In this document: in pieces, positions 1-8,317 of the stretch
Layout of the letters: each line of letters begins with the position of its first letter
Position numbering within the stretch: position 1 is the first letter of the stretch
Assembly (NCBI GenBank): GCA_963802575.1
Contig: CAWDJF010000001.1
Span: forward strand, 248,001 to 312,000
Length of the DNA: 64,000 nt
Direction: 5' to 3'
Source: DATFTE01 sp963802575
Lineage (GTDB): Bacteria > Acidobacteriota > Terriglobia > Terriglobales > Acidobacteriaceae
Made by a program: the position numbers and the translations under genes
The notes under the pieces: model-generated
Seen by the model: only the letters and a program-made list of their open reading frames with translations
What the model was told of the DNA's origin: nothing
The model's database searches: none

Positions 1-47
1 GCCTGTTTCGCGAAACTCGCCCGCACTTTTTTCTCAATCGCGTCCAT
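1..47 (-). CDS. N-terminal fragment, possibly a PaaI-type thioesterase
   Basis: An ATG on the minus strand at 47 opens a frame running off the left edge and reading MDAIEKKVRASFAKQ. This resembles the N-terminus of hotdog-fold PaaI-like acyl-CoA thioesterases, but 15 residues cannot settle it. It has the same orientation as exbD at 186-608, and the gap between them is filled with quasi-tandem repeats. Confidence 0.3.
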   Translation of the reverse strand, partial: MDAIEKKVRASFAKQ

Positions 48-61
48 GCCGGGAAGCTAAA

Positions 62-190
62 CGAGCTGACCATGCACTCGCCAGCTTTTTGCAGTCAGCA
101 CTCAGCATTCGGCATTCAGCCCGTCCCATTTCGCATTGATCCGACGCAACCGGCGACTTTGCCTTTTCTCGGTACTCGGTACTGTCTACT
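62..190. repeat. Quasi-tandem intergenic repeats (CACTCAGCA-type and GTACTCGGTACTG-type)
   Basis: Two short near-tandem repeat tracts. The first (about 90-120) is built on cagcactcagcattcggc-like units. The second (about 172-190) is built on ggtactcggtactg units. Related tracts recur at 5655-5682, 12855-12885, 49220-49245, 49394-49412, 50028-50050 and 50745-50766. The GTACT tract supplies the stop codon of exbD. Confidence 0.6.
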
Positions 191-608
191 GTCTTCCCAA
201 CAACCCAACTCTCCTTACCCCGGCCGCGCGCGCCAGGTCGATGGCATCGGCGACATACTGAAAGTCGACGTTGTCCTCGCCGCGCACGAACGCGATCCGC
301 TCTGCCCGTGTTTTGAAAATATCGTGCAGACGGCTCTCCAAATTCTCCCAGCTCACGTCTTCCTGATTGATCTTCAACCCGGGCGGTTGATCTTTCGCCC
401 CGTTGACCACCTGAATCACAATCGTTCGCTCCACGAACCTATCCTTCGACGCTTTATCGTCGGGCTGAGGAATCTGCGCATCCAGTCCTGCGCGCTTTTG
501 CTGCGTGACCACAATCATGAAAATGATGATCAGCACCAGCAACACATCGATCAGCGGAGTCACATTCATCTCCGCGCTAGACGGACCACCGCCTGCCGAG
601 AACGCCAT
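186..608 (-). CDS. exbD: ExbD/TolR family biopolymer transport protein
   Basis: 140 aa, the usual ExbD/TolR size. These inner-membrane proteins couple the proton-motive force, with ExbB/TolQ and TonB/TolA, to outer-membrane uptake or envelope maintenance. The N-terminus contains the family hallmark NVTPLIDVLLVLIIIFM, a single membrane helix (about residues 17-35) with the conserved Asp that faces the proton path, followed by a periplasmic domain. An AGGAG-type Shine-Dalgarno precedes the ATG. The last codons and stop lie in a GTACT-type repeat. No exbB or tonB is in the window. It could serve the TonB-dependent receptor at 55207, but that is inference. ExbD and TolR cannot be told apart here. 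Confidence 0.88.
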   Translation of the reverse strand: MAFSAGGGPSSAEMNVTPLIDVLLVLIIIFMIVVTQQKRAGLDAQIPQPDDKASKDRFVERTIVIQVVNGAKDQPPGLKINQEDVSWENLESRLHDIFKTRAERIAFVRGEDNVDFQYVADAIDLARAAGVRRVGLLGRQ

Positions 609-774
609 ATCGTTCGCTCCTGTTCGGCACGCGCGTGTGCTGCATCATTTGGACACCCCGCTCTCCAGCGAAGTTCCCGTTCAGAATTTTTGACCGCGGA
701 AAAGTTGAAGAACCCGGCATTCACAGGCATGATAAAAGCAACCGTCACCCACAGCCCGGCGGCTCTCGAACCAC

Positions 775-1560
775 ATGAGACTCTCCCAGCTTTTCTGGTT
801 GCTTACAGTTTTATTCGCCGCTGTCACGATTCATGCCCAGGACAACTACGAAATCCAGGTCTACGGTTCGGAACTGGTTGCCCCAGGCAACACCATGTTC
901 GAGATCCACTCCAACTTCACCGTCGACGGCAGCAAGACGGTGCAGGATGGGGTCCTCCCTTCAAACCACGCCGAGCACGAGACCCTCGAAATCACGCACG
1001 GATTCAACGATTGGTTCGAGACCGGCTTCTACGTTTTCACCAGCATTCAACCCGACGGCGGTTGGCAGTGGGTGGGCGATCACATTCGTCCGCGCATCGC
1101 GATTCCGGAGAAATGGCACTGGCCCGTGGGACTCAGCTTATCGAACGAGATCGGCTACCAGCGCCGCGCCTTCTCCGTCGATACCTGGACATGGGAGATG
1201 CGTCCCATCATCGACCAGAAAATCGGACGCTGGTACTGGTCTTTCAATCCCACATTTGATCGCTCGTTCCACGGTGAAAGCGTTCACAAGGGATTCGAGT
1301 TCTCTCCCAATATCAAGTTCAGTTACGACTTCACGCCGAAGATTGCCGGAGGCCTCGAGTACTACGGCGCTTTCGGCCCTGCGACAGAATTCGATCCCGT
1401 CCGCGAACAGCAGCACCAGTTCTTCCCCTCCATCGATCTCAACGTCTCACCCAAGTGGGAGTTTAATTTCGGAGTAGGGATAGGGGTCACGGCGGGCACC
1501 GATCACTTGATCGTGAAAGGCATCATCGGCCGCCGCTTCGACTGGGGCCACAAAAAGTAA
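775..1560 (+). CDS. Secreted protein, probable outer-membrane beta-barrel
   Basis: 261 aa, no recognised family. Residues 1-21 form a signal peptide ending at IHA before QDNYEIQVYGSE. The mature part alternates aromatic and polar residues in short strands, such as the segments around WETGFYVF, HWPVGLSLSNE and RWYWSFNPTF. It ends in a glycine-rich strand followed by GRRFDW, the pattern of a small beta-barrel. A barrel is inferred from composition only; substrate and role are unknown. It is convergent with the membrane-protein gene at 1620, and a palindromic repeat separates them. Confidence 0.6.
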   Translation: MRLSQLFWLLTVLFAAVTIHAQDNYEIQVYGSELVAPGNTMFEIHSNFTVDGSKTVQDGVLPSNHAEHETLEITHGFNDWFETGFYVFTSIQPDGGWQWVGDHIRPRIAIPEKWHWPVGLSLSNEIGYQRRAFSVDTWTWEMRPIIDQKIGRWYWSFNPTFDRSFHGESVHKGFEFSPNIKFSYDFTPKIAGGLEYYGAFGPATEFDPVREQQHQFFPSIDLNVSPKWEFNFGVGIGVTAGTDHLIVKGIIGRRFDWGHKK

Positions 1561-1570
1561 GGGATGATGT

Positions 1571-1620
1571 GGGTGCCCCGTCCTTGTCGCTGCGGCTTTT
1601 TGCAGCGACAGGGCGGGGAC
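1571..1620. repeat. Palindromic repeat between convergent genes (family B, copy 1)
   Basis: A long imperfect inverted repeat with arms around GTCCTTGTCGCTGC and GCAGCGACAGGGCGGGG and a ctttt loop region. The same element, inverted, lies at 17791-17839, again between two convergent genes. It can fold on both strands and may act as a bidirectional terminator or REP-like element. Confidence 0.65.
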
Positions 1621-2702
1621 TATCCAACGGGTCCAAACTGAGGCTGCGGTGGGGGCGGCGGCAACGGAGGCGCCTGCGGATACACCACTCCCGCCAACGC
1701 CGGATACCGCGCCGCAAAGAAATAAATCGCATACGCCGGAAAGAACACAATCGCAGGTACCGACACCAGAGACACCACGTACAAAATCAATCCCAGGATC
1801 GCCAACCCCACGACCACCGCTGCCGAGATCGTATACAGGTTCCACTGCAATCCCCCGGCTTTGCCCATCAGGATCGCCACCGTTCCTAACCCTCCCAGCG
1901 GAATCGCCATCACCAGAACGACAATGGTCGCCGCGATCCCCACTACCACGGCCGTTCCTAGCGCCATCACGATCTTCATCGCGAGATAGCCTACATAGTG
2001 GCCCTTCTCCGCGTTAACCATGGGCAGCAATCGCCGCCAGCCTTCGATCGCACTCACACCTTCGAGCGCCATCTGCGGCACCACGAAATCCTTGGTCATA
2101 ACGTGCACTGCCGACAGCACTACGAGAAACGCGAAGAATATGAAGAACAGGGCGATTCCACCCAGGATCATCGGCACCATGTGCTCTTTCGGCTGCTTGA
2201 TCCATCCCGCGACGACGGCGAAGCCGAGCGGAATCCCAATCAGAATCACCATCCCCGCCATCGTTCCCAGAAACAGCAGGATCTGCCACACGAAATATCC
2301 CAAGCCCACACCCTGCCGCCGCGACCAACTTTTGCCAATCTCGCAGTTCTTGGCGATCACGCCGTCGAACAATACAAACCGCATCACGCTGCTGACATAG
2401 AGGAAGACCACCATGAACACGAAAGCAAAAATAACCAGGAACGCGATCAGCCCTGCAACCGCCGCAGGGTCGATATGCGGCAGCGGAGGCAGTCCGGGAA
2501 TATCCAGAAGCCGTCGCGAGTCGTCAGGCGTCCGGTTCGGCACGGTGAAGCCGTTAAAGTTGCAGCCGCCCGACGTTAGCTCACCGGCCAGCATCCCGAC
2601 CAGCGCCAGCTTCGCCCACTGGCCGAGCCGAAACGGTTTCAGCAATTGCTGTTTGGTATGTTCAAACGCGGGACCAATCGCATCCACGGCAGAAATAGCC
2701 AA
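1620..2702 (-). CDS. Polytopic membrane protein of unknown function, proline-rich C-terminus
   Basis: About 360 aa from a TTG start at 2702 (LAISAVDAIGPAFE), chosen because GAGGTG lies 6-7 bases upstream. The longer ATG frame to 2831 would run through intergenic repeat sequence. Five or six hydrophobic stretches follow, for example VAGLIAFLVIFAFVFMVV and MVPMILGGIALFFIFFAF. The C-terminal membrane segment VPAIVFFPAYAIYFFAARYP resembles those of large uncharacterised membrane proteins. The protein ends in a cytosolic tail of consecutive prolines (QAPPLPPPPPQPQFGPVG). It lies downstream of the ABC permeases on the same strand. No function can be assigned. Confidence 0.7.
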   Translation of the reverse strand: MAISAVDAIGPAFEHTKQQLLKPFRLGQWAKLALVGMLAGELTSGGCNFNGFTVPNRTPDDSRRLLDIPGLPPLPHIDPAAVAGLIAFLVIFAFVFMVVFLYVSSVMRFVLFDGVIAKNCEIGKSWSRRQGVGLGYFVWQILLFLGTMAGMVILIGIPLGFAVVAGWIKQPKEHMVPMILGGIALFFIFFAFLVVLSAVHVMTKDFVVPQMALEGVSAIEGWRRLLPMVNAEKGHYVGYLAMKIVMALGTAVVVGIAATIVVLVMAIPLGGLGTVAILMGKAGGLQWNLYTISAAVVVGLAILGLILYVVSLVSVPAIVFFPAYAIYFFAARYPALAGVVYPQAPPLPPPPPQPQFGPVG

Positions 2703-2749
2703 GGGACACCTCGCGGTCAAGGTAATTGGAGGAAGGGAAAGGGTCAATG

Positions 2750-2861
2750 GATTTTTGATTGTTGATTCAAAGTTCGATTTACGAGTTACGAAGTACGATT
2801 GACGAAGAAAAGGCGGAAAACCCGTGCTCATGGTTTTTCAATCGAAAATCGTAAATTGCCT
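2750..2861. repeat. AT-rich quasi-repeat (family E: GATTGTTGATT-type)
   Basis: The gap between two minus-strand genes holds tttgattgttgattcaaag and tacgagttacgaagtacg units, then an inverted relative (tcaatcgaaaatcgtaaatt). The same units recur at 12711-12740, 14311-14346, 23701-23788 and 25645-25722. Confidence 0.6.
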
Positions 2862-4119
2862 TCATTCGTACCGGAGCGCTTCCACGGGATCCAGCTTTGA
2901 CGCCTTCAGCGCCGGCACCAGCCCGCTCGCCACTCCCACCAGCAGCAACACCAGCGTGGAAATCAAGCACCGTGATCAGTGAGATCTTCAAATGAATGTC
3001 GGCCTTCCCTGAATCGTCTTCAAATAGCGCACCCATCAGAGGCAGCGTGCCAACCGCAGCGGCAACCGCGTAGGACAGCAGCACGCCAATCGCTCCGCCA
3101 ATCAGCATGATCAGGAGCGTCTCTGACAAAAACTGCAGCTTGATATGCCACTTTCGTGCGCCGAGCGCACGTCGTAACCCGATCTCGCGGATACGCTCAT
3201 CCACCGACACCAGCATAATATTCATCACGCCCACGCCGCCAATCCCCAGCGTCAGCGCGCCAATGAAGGTCAGCAACACCTGCAGCCCAATCGTCAACGC
3301 GTCGATAATGGGGCGAAACTCATCGCGCCCGAACATCTGAAACGCCTTTGGATCGGTCGGCGAAAACTGCTGCCGCTCGGCTACCGCCGCCAGCACCTGC
3401 GCCATCGCTTTCTTCTCATATTGCGGAGCGATCGGCGCGAACACCATCACCTGCGCGTAACGTGTATTCCACAATTCGCTCGCCGCCGAATACGGAATCC
3501 ATACCGACTCGTCGTCGCTCGAAAAATAATTGCTCAGCTGGATCTTCCGCTCCATCACACCGATCACTGAGAACCGAACCCCCGCGATCAGCACGGTCTC
3601 GCCCACCGCGGGACGCCCGCTGAACAACTGCTCCTTCACCCTGCCGCCCAGAAACGCCACCCGGCGGTGCTCCAGTTCGTCGCTCGCGTTGATCCAGCGC
3701 CCCTCAGACGGCACTTCATTTCGCATCTCGCCGTACTCAGGACACACCCCGCGAATCGCCGCCGTCCCCACCAAGCGGTCGCCATAGGCAATGCCCGGAC
3801 GCTTCACCGTTTCCAGGCACGCATATTTCACCAGCGGCGCGTCGGCCTTCACCATGTCGATGTCGGCCTTCTCCAGCACAACTTTCTTTCCGGCGCGTTG
3901 TCCACCCGGCTGCTCGCTGGTTTGCTGTGGCCACGCGATCACCACGCTCCTGCCGAAGGCGTCGAACCCGCTCACCAGAATCTGCCGGAAGCTGCTGCCA
4001 TACGCAATCAACAACGTAACGGTAGCAATGCCCCACACCACGCCCAGCATGGTCAAAAGACTGCGCGTAACGTTCCGCTTCAAAGCCACCCACGCTTCGA
4101 TAATGATTTCTGAAAACAT
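2862..4119 (-). pseudogene. MacB/FtsX-type ABC transporter permease, C-terminal frameshift
   Basis: The N-terminal 370 or so residues are a normal MacB-type permease: the first helix with LLTMLGVVWGIATVTLLIAYG, a periplasmic MacB-PCD domain, and three C-terminal helices including GVGVMNIMLVSVDERIREIG. After ...LKISLITVL the frame changes. Removing one base near 2964-2967 (ctTg to ctg on the coding strand) restores VASGLVPALKASKLDPVEAL, the expected permease end, with a stop at 2862. Left unshifted, the protein would read nonsense to 2779. It pairs with the permease at 4200-5459; no ABC ATPase is in the window. The shift may be real decay or a sequencing error. Confidence 0.8.
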
Positions 4120-4130
4120 AAAAACCGGCG

Positions 4131-4198
4131 TCGGACGTCAGACCTCGGACCTCCGCCGCCAATTCCCGAGGTCTGAGGTCCGAAGTCCGAGGTCCGCT
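4131..4198. repeat. GAGGTCYGAGGTCCGA quasi-tandem inverted repeat (family D, copy 1)
   Basis: Repeated units such as cagacctcggacctc and their inverse gaggtctgaggtccg fill the 80-base gap between the two co-oriented permease genes. The same repeat fills the hslV-hslU gap at 37569-37646. Confidence 0.65.
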
Positions 4199-4199
4199 C

Positions 4200-5459
4200 T
4201 TACCCCCCTGCCTCATACCGTAAGGCCTCAATCGGATCGATCGACGCTGCCCTGCGCGCTGGATACAGCGCCGCAATCACCGCAATTGTTCCCAGTAGCG
4301 CCGTGGCGATCAAGCCCGACTGCCAAGTCGGCAACAATCCTGCAAAAAAATCCGGCATCGGCAACAGATCAACCAGCGAGCACAATCCGTAGGCCACGGC
4401 CAACCCGATCGCTCCACTTAGGAACGCGATGATCAGTGCCTCAATAAAAAACTGCCGCAGAATCGTATGGGCGGGAGCCCCTAACGCCTTCCGCACGCCA
4501 ATCTCGCGGGTGCGCTCCCTGACCGCGACCATCATCACGTTCATCACGCCGAGGCCACCAAGAAGCAGCGTCACCACGCCGACAGCACCGAGAAAATACT
4601 TCATCCCATCGGTCATCTGCCGGAAGGCCTTCGCCTCCTGCACCGTATCCCATATCGGACACGCCTCTTTGTCGCGCGGATCGAAATTATGCAGCCTTCC
4701 CAAGGCCGCGCGAATCTGTCCCTTGCACGCCTCATGCTGATCAACCGATCGCGGCGTGACCAGCATTTGATCAAAGCTGTCCTCAGTCGCAGGAGGCTTA
4801 TTGGGGAAATCGCGCATCATCGCCGAGAAAGGAATGAAAACTTTATTCACATCCCAACCGTCGTAGCTGGAATCCTGTTTCTTCTTCAGCATCACACCAA
4901 CGACGGCGAAAGGAATGTCGTCGATGTAAACGTTCTGTCCCACGGCATCGCGTCCGGGAAATAACTGCTTCGCCGCATCGCTCCCCAAAAACGCCACTCT
5001 CCGCGCCTGGTTCTGATCATCCCAGTCGTAGAAGCGCCCCACCGCAACATCCAGACTGCGAATGTATCCAAACGGAGGATACGACCCTGTCACGGTCAAT
5101 GCAGCATTGTTGTAGTTGCTGTGAACGCGCACCGTATCCTGCTCCAATTCCGGCAGCGCATATTCGCAATCGGGAGAATCCGCCTGCACCACCGGCACAT
5201 CGCCAGCCACCCACCGAACCGCCCGCCCAGCGCGGGTTCCGCCCGCCTGCATGCTGGTGCGCCCGTGAAAGACAATCATGATGTCTTTCCCCAGGTTGCG
5301 CGTCTGGTCCTCCTGCCCCTTGCGCAATCCCTCGCCCGCCGCCACCATCAGCACAATCGACACGATCCCCCACGCAATTCCAAACATGGTAAGAAACGTT
5401 CGCAGCTTATGGGACCAAAGCGTCCGCAACACATCGCCAATGAGATCGCGCAAGACCAT
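4200..5459 (-). CDS. MacB/FtsX-type ABC transporter permease
   Basis: 419 aa from the ATG at 5459 (MVLRDLIGDVLRTLWSHKLR). The longer frame to 5567 adds a non-permease N-terminus, so this start is preferred although its Shine-Dalgarno is weak. Architecture is typical: an N-terminal membrane helix (LTMFGIAWGIVSIVLMVAAG), a periplasmic MacB-PCD domain of about 200 residues, then three helices. The last helices include GGLGVMNVMMVAVRERTREI and the terminal motif YPARRAASIDPIEALRYE. MacB-type permeases work as dimers with a LolD/MacB-like ATPase in export or lipoprotein-linked mechanotransmission. It is upstream of the frameshifted permease at 2862 in an apparent two-gene unit. Substrate unknown. 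Confidence 0.85.
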   Translation of the reverse strand: MVLRDLIGDVLRTLWSHKLRTFLTMFGIAWGIVSIVLMVAAGEGLRKGQEDQTRNLGKDIMIVFHGRTSMQAGGTRAGRAVRWVAGDVPVVQADSPDCEYALPELEQDTVRVHSNYNNAALTVTGSYPPFGYIRSLDVAVGRFYDWDDQNQARRVAFLGSDAAKQLFPGRDAVGQNVYIDDIPFAVVGVMLKKKQDSSYDGWDVNKVFIPFSAMMRDFPNKPPATEDSFDQMLVTPRSVDQHEACKGQIRAALGRLHNFDPRDKEACPIWDTVQEAKAFRQMTDGMKYFLGAVGVVTLLLGGLGVMNVMMVAVRERTREIGVRKALGAPAHTILRQFFIEALIIAFLSGAIGLAVAYGLCSLVDLLPMPDFFAGLLPTWQSGLIATALLGTIAVIAALYPARRAASIDPIEALRYEAGG

Positions 5460-5565
5460 ACAAACAATGGACGGACCACCCGGGCGAACGTAAGCCCAAC
5501 TCCGCCTGCTCTTAGATACGAATGAAGCCCAGGATTTGTTGCAGAAAATGTGGAAGAAGATGCTC

Positions 5566-5683
5566 ACGTAGCGACGGACGCCTTCGCCCGTCCCGAGGGT
5601 TTTCGTAGCGACCTTTGCGGATGTTCTTTGCGCCCTTTGCGTTCAAAAGCTTTTACTAGGTACTGCGTACTGGGTACTTCGCA
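5566..5683. repeat. Palindromic and quasi-tandem repeats upstream of the permease operon
   Basis: Contains a hairpin-forming unit (gacggacgccttcgcccgtc), a tttgcg-rich tract, and a GTACT tract (taggtactgcgtactgggta). The GTACT tract overlaps the 3' end of trmFO and provides its final codons and stop. Confidence 0.55.
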
Positions 5684-7065
5684 TCCATCCCGCGAGTTCC
5701 CGTAGCGCGAGTTCGCACTGCAACCGGTGCCGCTGCTTTCTTGTCGCGAATCTTCGTCTCCCAAGCGGGCAGCAAATCAAACGTAATATTCGCCGGCTGA
5801 AATTTTCTCGGATCCGCCTGCGTGATGTAATTCATCAACGATCCCAACGCCGTCGCCCGCGGAGGCCCCACCGGCTCCGCTCCTTCTACGATCGCTGTAG
5901 CGTGAAGCCCCGCCAAGAGGCCGGTGGCAATCGACTCCACATAACCCTCGACTCCGCAAATCTGTCCCGCAAACAAGACTCGTGGATGCTGCCGCATCTG
6001 CAAAGTGTCCGTCAGCAGCGTGGGCGCATTGATGTAGGTATTGCGATGAATCTGCCCGTAGCGCAAAAATTTTCGCATTCTCGAGCCCCGGAATCAGCCG
6101 CAATACCCGCGCCTGCTCGCCGTATTTCAAATGATTCTGAAATCCCACCAGGTTGTAGGAATCCGCCCGCAGATTTTCCTGCCGCAACTGCACCACGGCA
6201 TACGCCTGCTTCCCCGTCCGCGGATCGCGTAGCCCCACCGGCTTCATCGGCCCGAAGCGCAAGGTATCTCGCCCCCGCCGCGCAATCTCTTCAATCGGCA
6301 GGCAGCCCTCGAAGTAATTCAACTTCTCCCAATCGCGCTGTTCCACCGACTGCGCCGCAATCAAGGCGTCATAAAAGATGTCATATTCCTCTTTGGTAAA
6401 CGGACAGTTGATGTAATCCGCCGTCCCCTTGTCATACCGCGCCGCCAGGTAGACACGATTCATGTCAATCGAATCGGCCTCGACAATCGGACTGATCGAA
6501 TCAAAAAAGAAAAGCCGGTGCTCGTGTGGCGCGGGCACTCCTGCCCGCGTGCCGGCAGCATCGGGTATGTTAGAAGGATCCGGACCGCCGGAACCGTCGG
6601 GGGAATTGTGGATGCCTCCACATAGCCGCGCAATCTCCGCCGACAGTCCATCCGACGTCAACGGCCCCGAGGCCACAATCGTGATCGCATCCTCGTCGAC
6701 GCGCGTCACTTCCTCGCGCCGCACCGAAATCAACGGCTCCCGCGAAATCACCTCGGTCACCCGCGCCGCAAACGCCGCCCGATCCACCGCCAACGCATGT
6801 CCCGCCGGAACCGCGCACTCGCGGGCGAGCTCGAGCAGCAACGATCCCGCGCGCCGCATTTCTTCCTTCAACAACCAGGGCGCCGTATTCACGCTCTCCG
6901 ACTTCAATGAATTCGAACACACCAACTCCGCAAAGTCCGACGTCTGGTGCGCAGGCGTCGAACGCACAGGACGCATCTCGAACAACTCGACTTCGACGCC
7001 GCGCCGGGCACACTGCCACGCCGCCTCCGCCCCGCCAATCCGGCACCGATGATGACAACTCTCAT
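5656..7065 (-). pseudogene. trmFO: Methylenetetrahydrofolate-tRNA uracil-54 methyltransferase, two frameshifts and a repeat insertion
   Basis: TrmFO is a FAD and folate-dependent enzyme that makes m5U54 in the tRNA T-loop. The frame starts at 7065 (MRVVIIGAGLAG, the FAD-binding GxGxxG), overlapping the GNAT stop as ATGA. It continues in another frame with ELFEMRP, ELVCSNSLKSES and FFFDSISPIVEADSI, then in the first frame with FAGQICGVEGYVESIATG. Two single-base changes explain this: a missing G in a run (plus 7030-7033) and an extra base in the run at 6070-6073. The net shift is zero and 470 codons remain. About 32 extra residues follow ARLCG (roughly 6524-6619); they include a palindromic repeat read in frame. 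Either a decaying gene or assembly error; the full family core is otherwise present. Confidence 0.85.
6525..6552. repeat. Palindromic repeat inserted in frame in trmFO (family A, copy 1)
   Basis: Core GCGGGCACTCCTGCCCGC, which nearly matches the core GCGGACACTCCTGTCCGC found in frame inside purL at 10747-10791. It lies within a roughly 32-codon stretch absent from ordinary TrmFO between the LCG and HRLFFFDS segments. Confidence 0.65.
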
Positions 7066-7541
7066 ACGGCCCGCTTCCCCAGCGCTTCCTGTCCCTTTGT
7101 CTCGAGCATCACTAATTTCCAGTTACCCAGCAGCTCCGCTCCCAGCGATTCATAGAGCTCGATCGCGGGCTTGTTCCATGCCAGCACTTCCCAGCGCATC
7201 CCGCGGCATTCGCGGCTCTGCGCGATACGCGCGACTTCCGTCAGCAGCGCCATCCCCAGCTTTTTCCCGCGAAATTGCGGGCGCACGAACAGGTCTTCCA
7301 GGAATAACTGCCGCCCGCGCCAGGTGCTGTAGTAATCGAAGTAAACGGCGTATCCCGCGGGATGCCGGTCCCACTCGGCGATGAGAGCATGGAATTTAGG
7401 CTCTTCGCCGAACCCGTCACGCGCCAGTTGAGCCTCGGTGATCTCGACCGATTCCGCTTCGCGCTCGAAATCCGCCAACTCCCAAATCATGGTTCGCAGC
7501 AAGGAAACGTCGTTGACCGTTGCAGAGCGAATGGAAATCAT
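7062..7541 (-). CDS. GNAT family N-acetyltransferase
   Basis: 159 aa, a single GNAT domain. The acetyl-CoA pyrophosphate-binding loop is visible as VRPQFRGKKLGMALL (about residues 87-101). It follows the strand QLFLEDLFV and precedes WNKPAIELYESLGA, the usual C-terminal motif. The overall pattern (FEREAESVEIT near the start, YFDYYSTWRGRQLFLED) resembles the spermidine/thialysine acetyltransferase (SAT1/SSAT2) branch, so a polyamine or small amine substrate is plausible but not proven. Its TGA overlaps the trmFO ATG (ATGA), which suggests translational coupling. Confidence 0.88.
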   Translation of the reverse strand: MISIRSATVNDVSLLRTMIWELADFEREAESVEITEAQLARDGFGEEPKFHALIAEWDRHPAGYAVYFDYYSTWRGRQLFLEDLFVRPQFRGKKLGMALLTEVARIAQSRECRGMRWEVLAWNKPAIELYESLGAELLGNWKLVMLETKGQEALGKRAV

Positions 7542-7621
7542 GGAAAGAATGCTCCAGGATAAGCAGTGTTAGCCGCTATTATACTGTTCGGACGAACGAC
7601 CAACGACGAAGGGCGGCTTAC

Positions 7622-8149
7622 ATGTCACGCATCGCACTCATTGAACCTGATCAAGCTACTCCCGAAGTAAAAGAGATTTACGAAAAAGCTCTCAAGGGCA
7701 AGCCGGGAAACATCCAGAAGGCGCTCGCACACCGTCCCGACATGCTGAAGAATTTTCTTCCCTTCTACGCCAGCGTTGGACGCTCGCTCGACCGCAAGTT
7801 GTACGAACTCATCTACATTCGCGTCTCGATGATCAACCAGTGCCGCTACTGTCTGCAGCACCATCTCGCCTCATCGAAGCGCGTGGGACTCACCGCCGAC
7901 GATTGGGCCGCGCTCAAAAAAGGCGACTACAGCCGCTTCAGCGAAAAAGAACAGGCTGCCGTGCGCTACGCGGAAAAATTGACGAAGTCTCCACACGACG
8001 CTAACGACGCCGACTTCGCCACGCTGAAGAAATATTTCAACGATCCCGAGATCGTCGACATCCACATGCTCGCCGCACTGGCAAACTTGACCAACCGAGT
8101 CACCGATCCGCTGGGGCTGGAAGTGGAGTTTGCGGAGGAGAAAATCTAA
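7622..8149 (+). CDS. Carboxymuconolactone decarboxylase/AhpD-like protein
   Basis: 175 aa from the ATG at 7622 (MSRIALIEPDQATPEVKEIYEKA); the upstream extension to 7520 crosses the divergent promoter region. The AhpD fold signature is present: INQCRYCLQHHLASSKRVGL, with the CxxC redox pair and following His. These proteins are often alkylhydroperoxidase-like thiol reductases. The tail NLTNRVTDPLGLEVEF is typical of the peroxidase-related subgroup. It is divergent from the GNAT gene. Physiological partner unknown. Confidence 0.85.
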   Translation: MSRIALIEPDQATPEVKEIYEKALKGKPGNIQKALAHRPDMLKNFLPFYASVGRSLDRKLYELIYIRVSMINQCRYCLQHHLASSKRVGLTADDWAALKKGDYSRFSEKEQAAVRYAEKLTKSPHDANDADFATLKKYFNDPEIVDIHMLAALANLTNRVTDPLGLEVEFAEEKI

Positions 8150-8189
8150 GGCAGGCCACGGATTTCGCGGATCAAGAACAATTCTTGTC

Positions 8190-8245
8190 AAAAAGCTCTT
8201 GTCATTCTGAGGGAAGCGAAGAATCTGCTCTCGCGTGCCGCGTGC
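8190..8245. repeat. Interspersed repeat fragment (gtcattctgagggaagcg-type)
   Basis: The tract cattctgagggaagcgaaga between the AhpD-like gene and selB resembles a widespread intergenic repeat. A diverged, inverted-looking relative occurs at about 19100-19143 (ccttcgcttcgctccgggtc). Confidence 0.4.
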
Positions 8246-8317
8246 GAAAGGCTGATGAATAAGGGGACAAGCCTTCTAGAATTAATCCGCGCCCATCCGC
8301 GCGAATCCGTGGCGCCT

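Noticed and set aside
566..748. 60-codon minus-strand frame upstream of exbD
   Set aside because: No start signal and random composition; it overlaps the exbD start region in another frame.
72..1259. 395-codon plus-strand frame across exbD and the barrel gene
   Set aside because: It lies antisense to exbD and out of frame with the signal-peptide protein at 775; its composition is that of a GC-rich shadow frame.
4131..4198. CRISPR-like array
   Set aside because: Units are too short, irregular and inverted; no spacers of uniform length and no cas genes.
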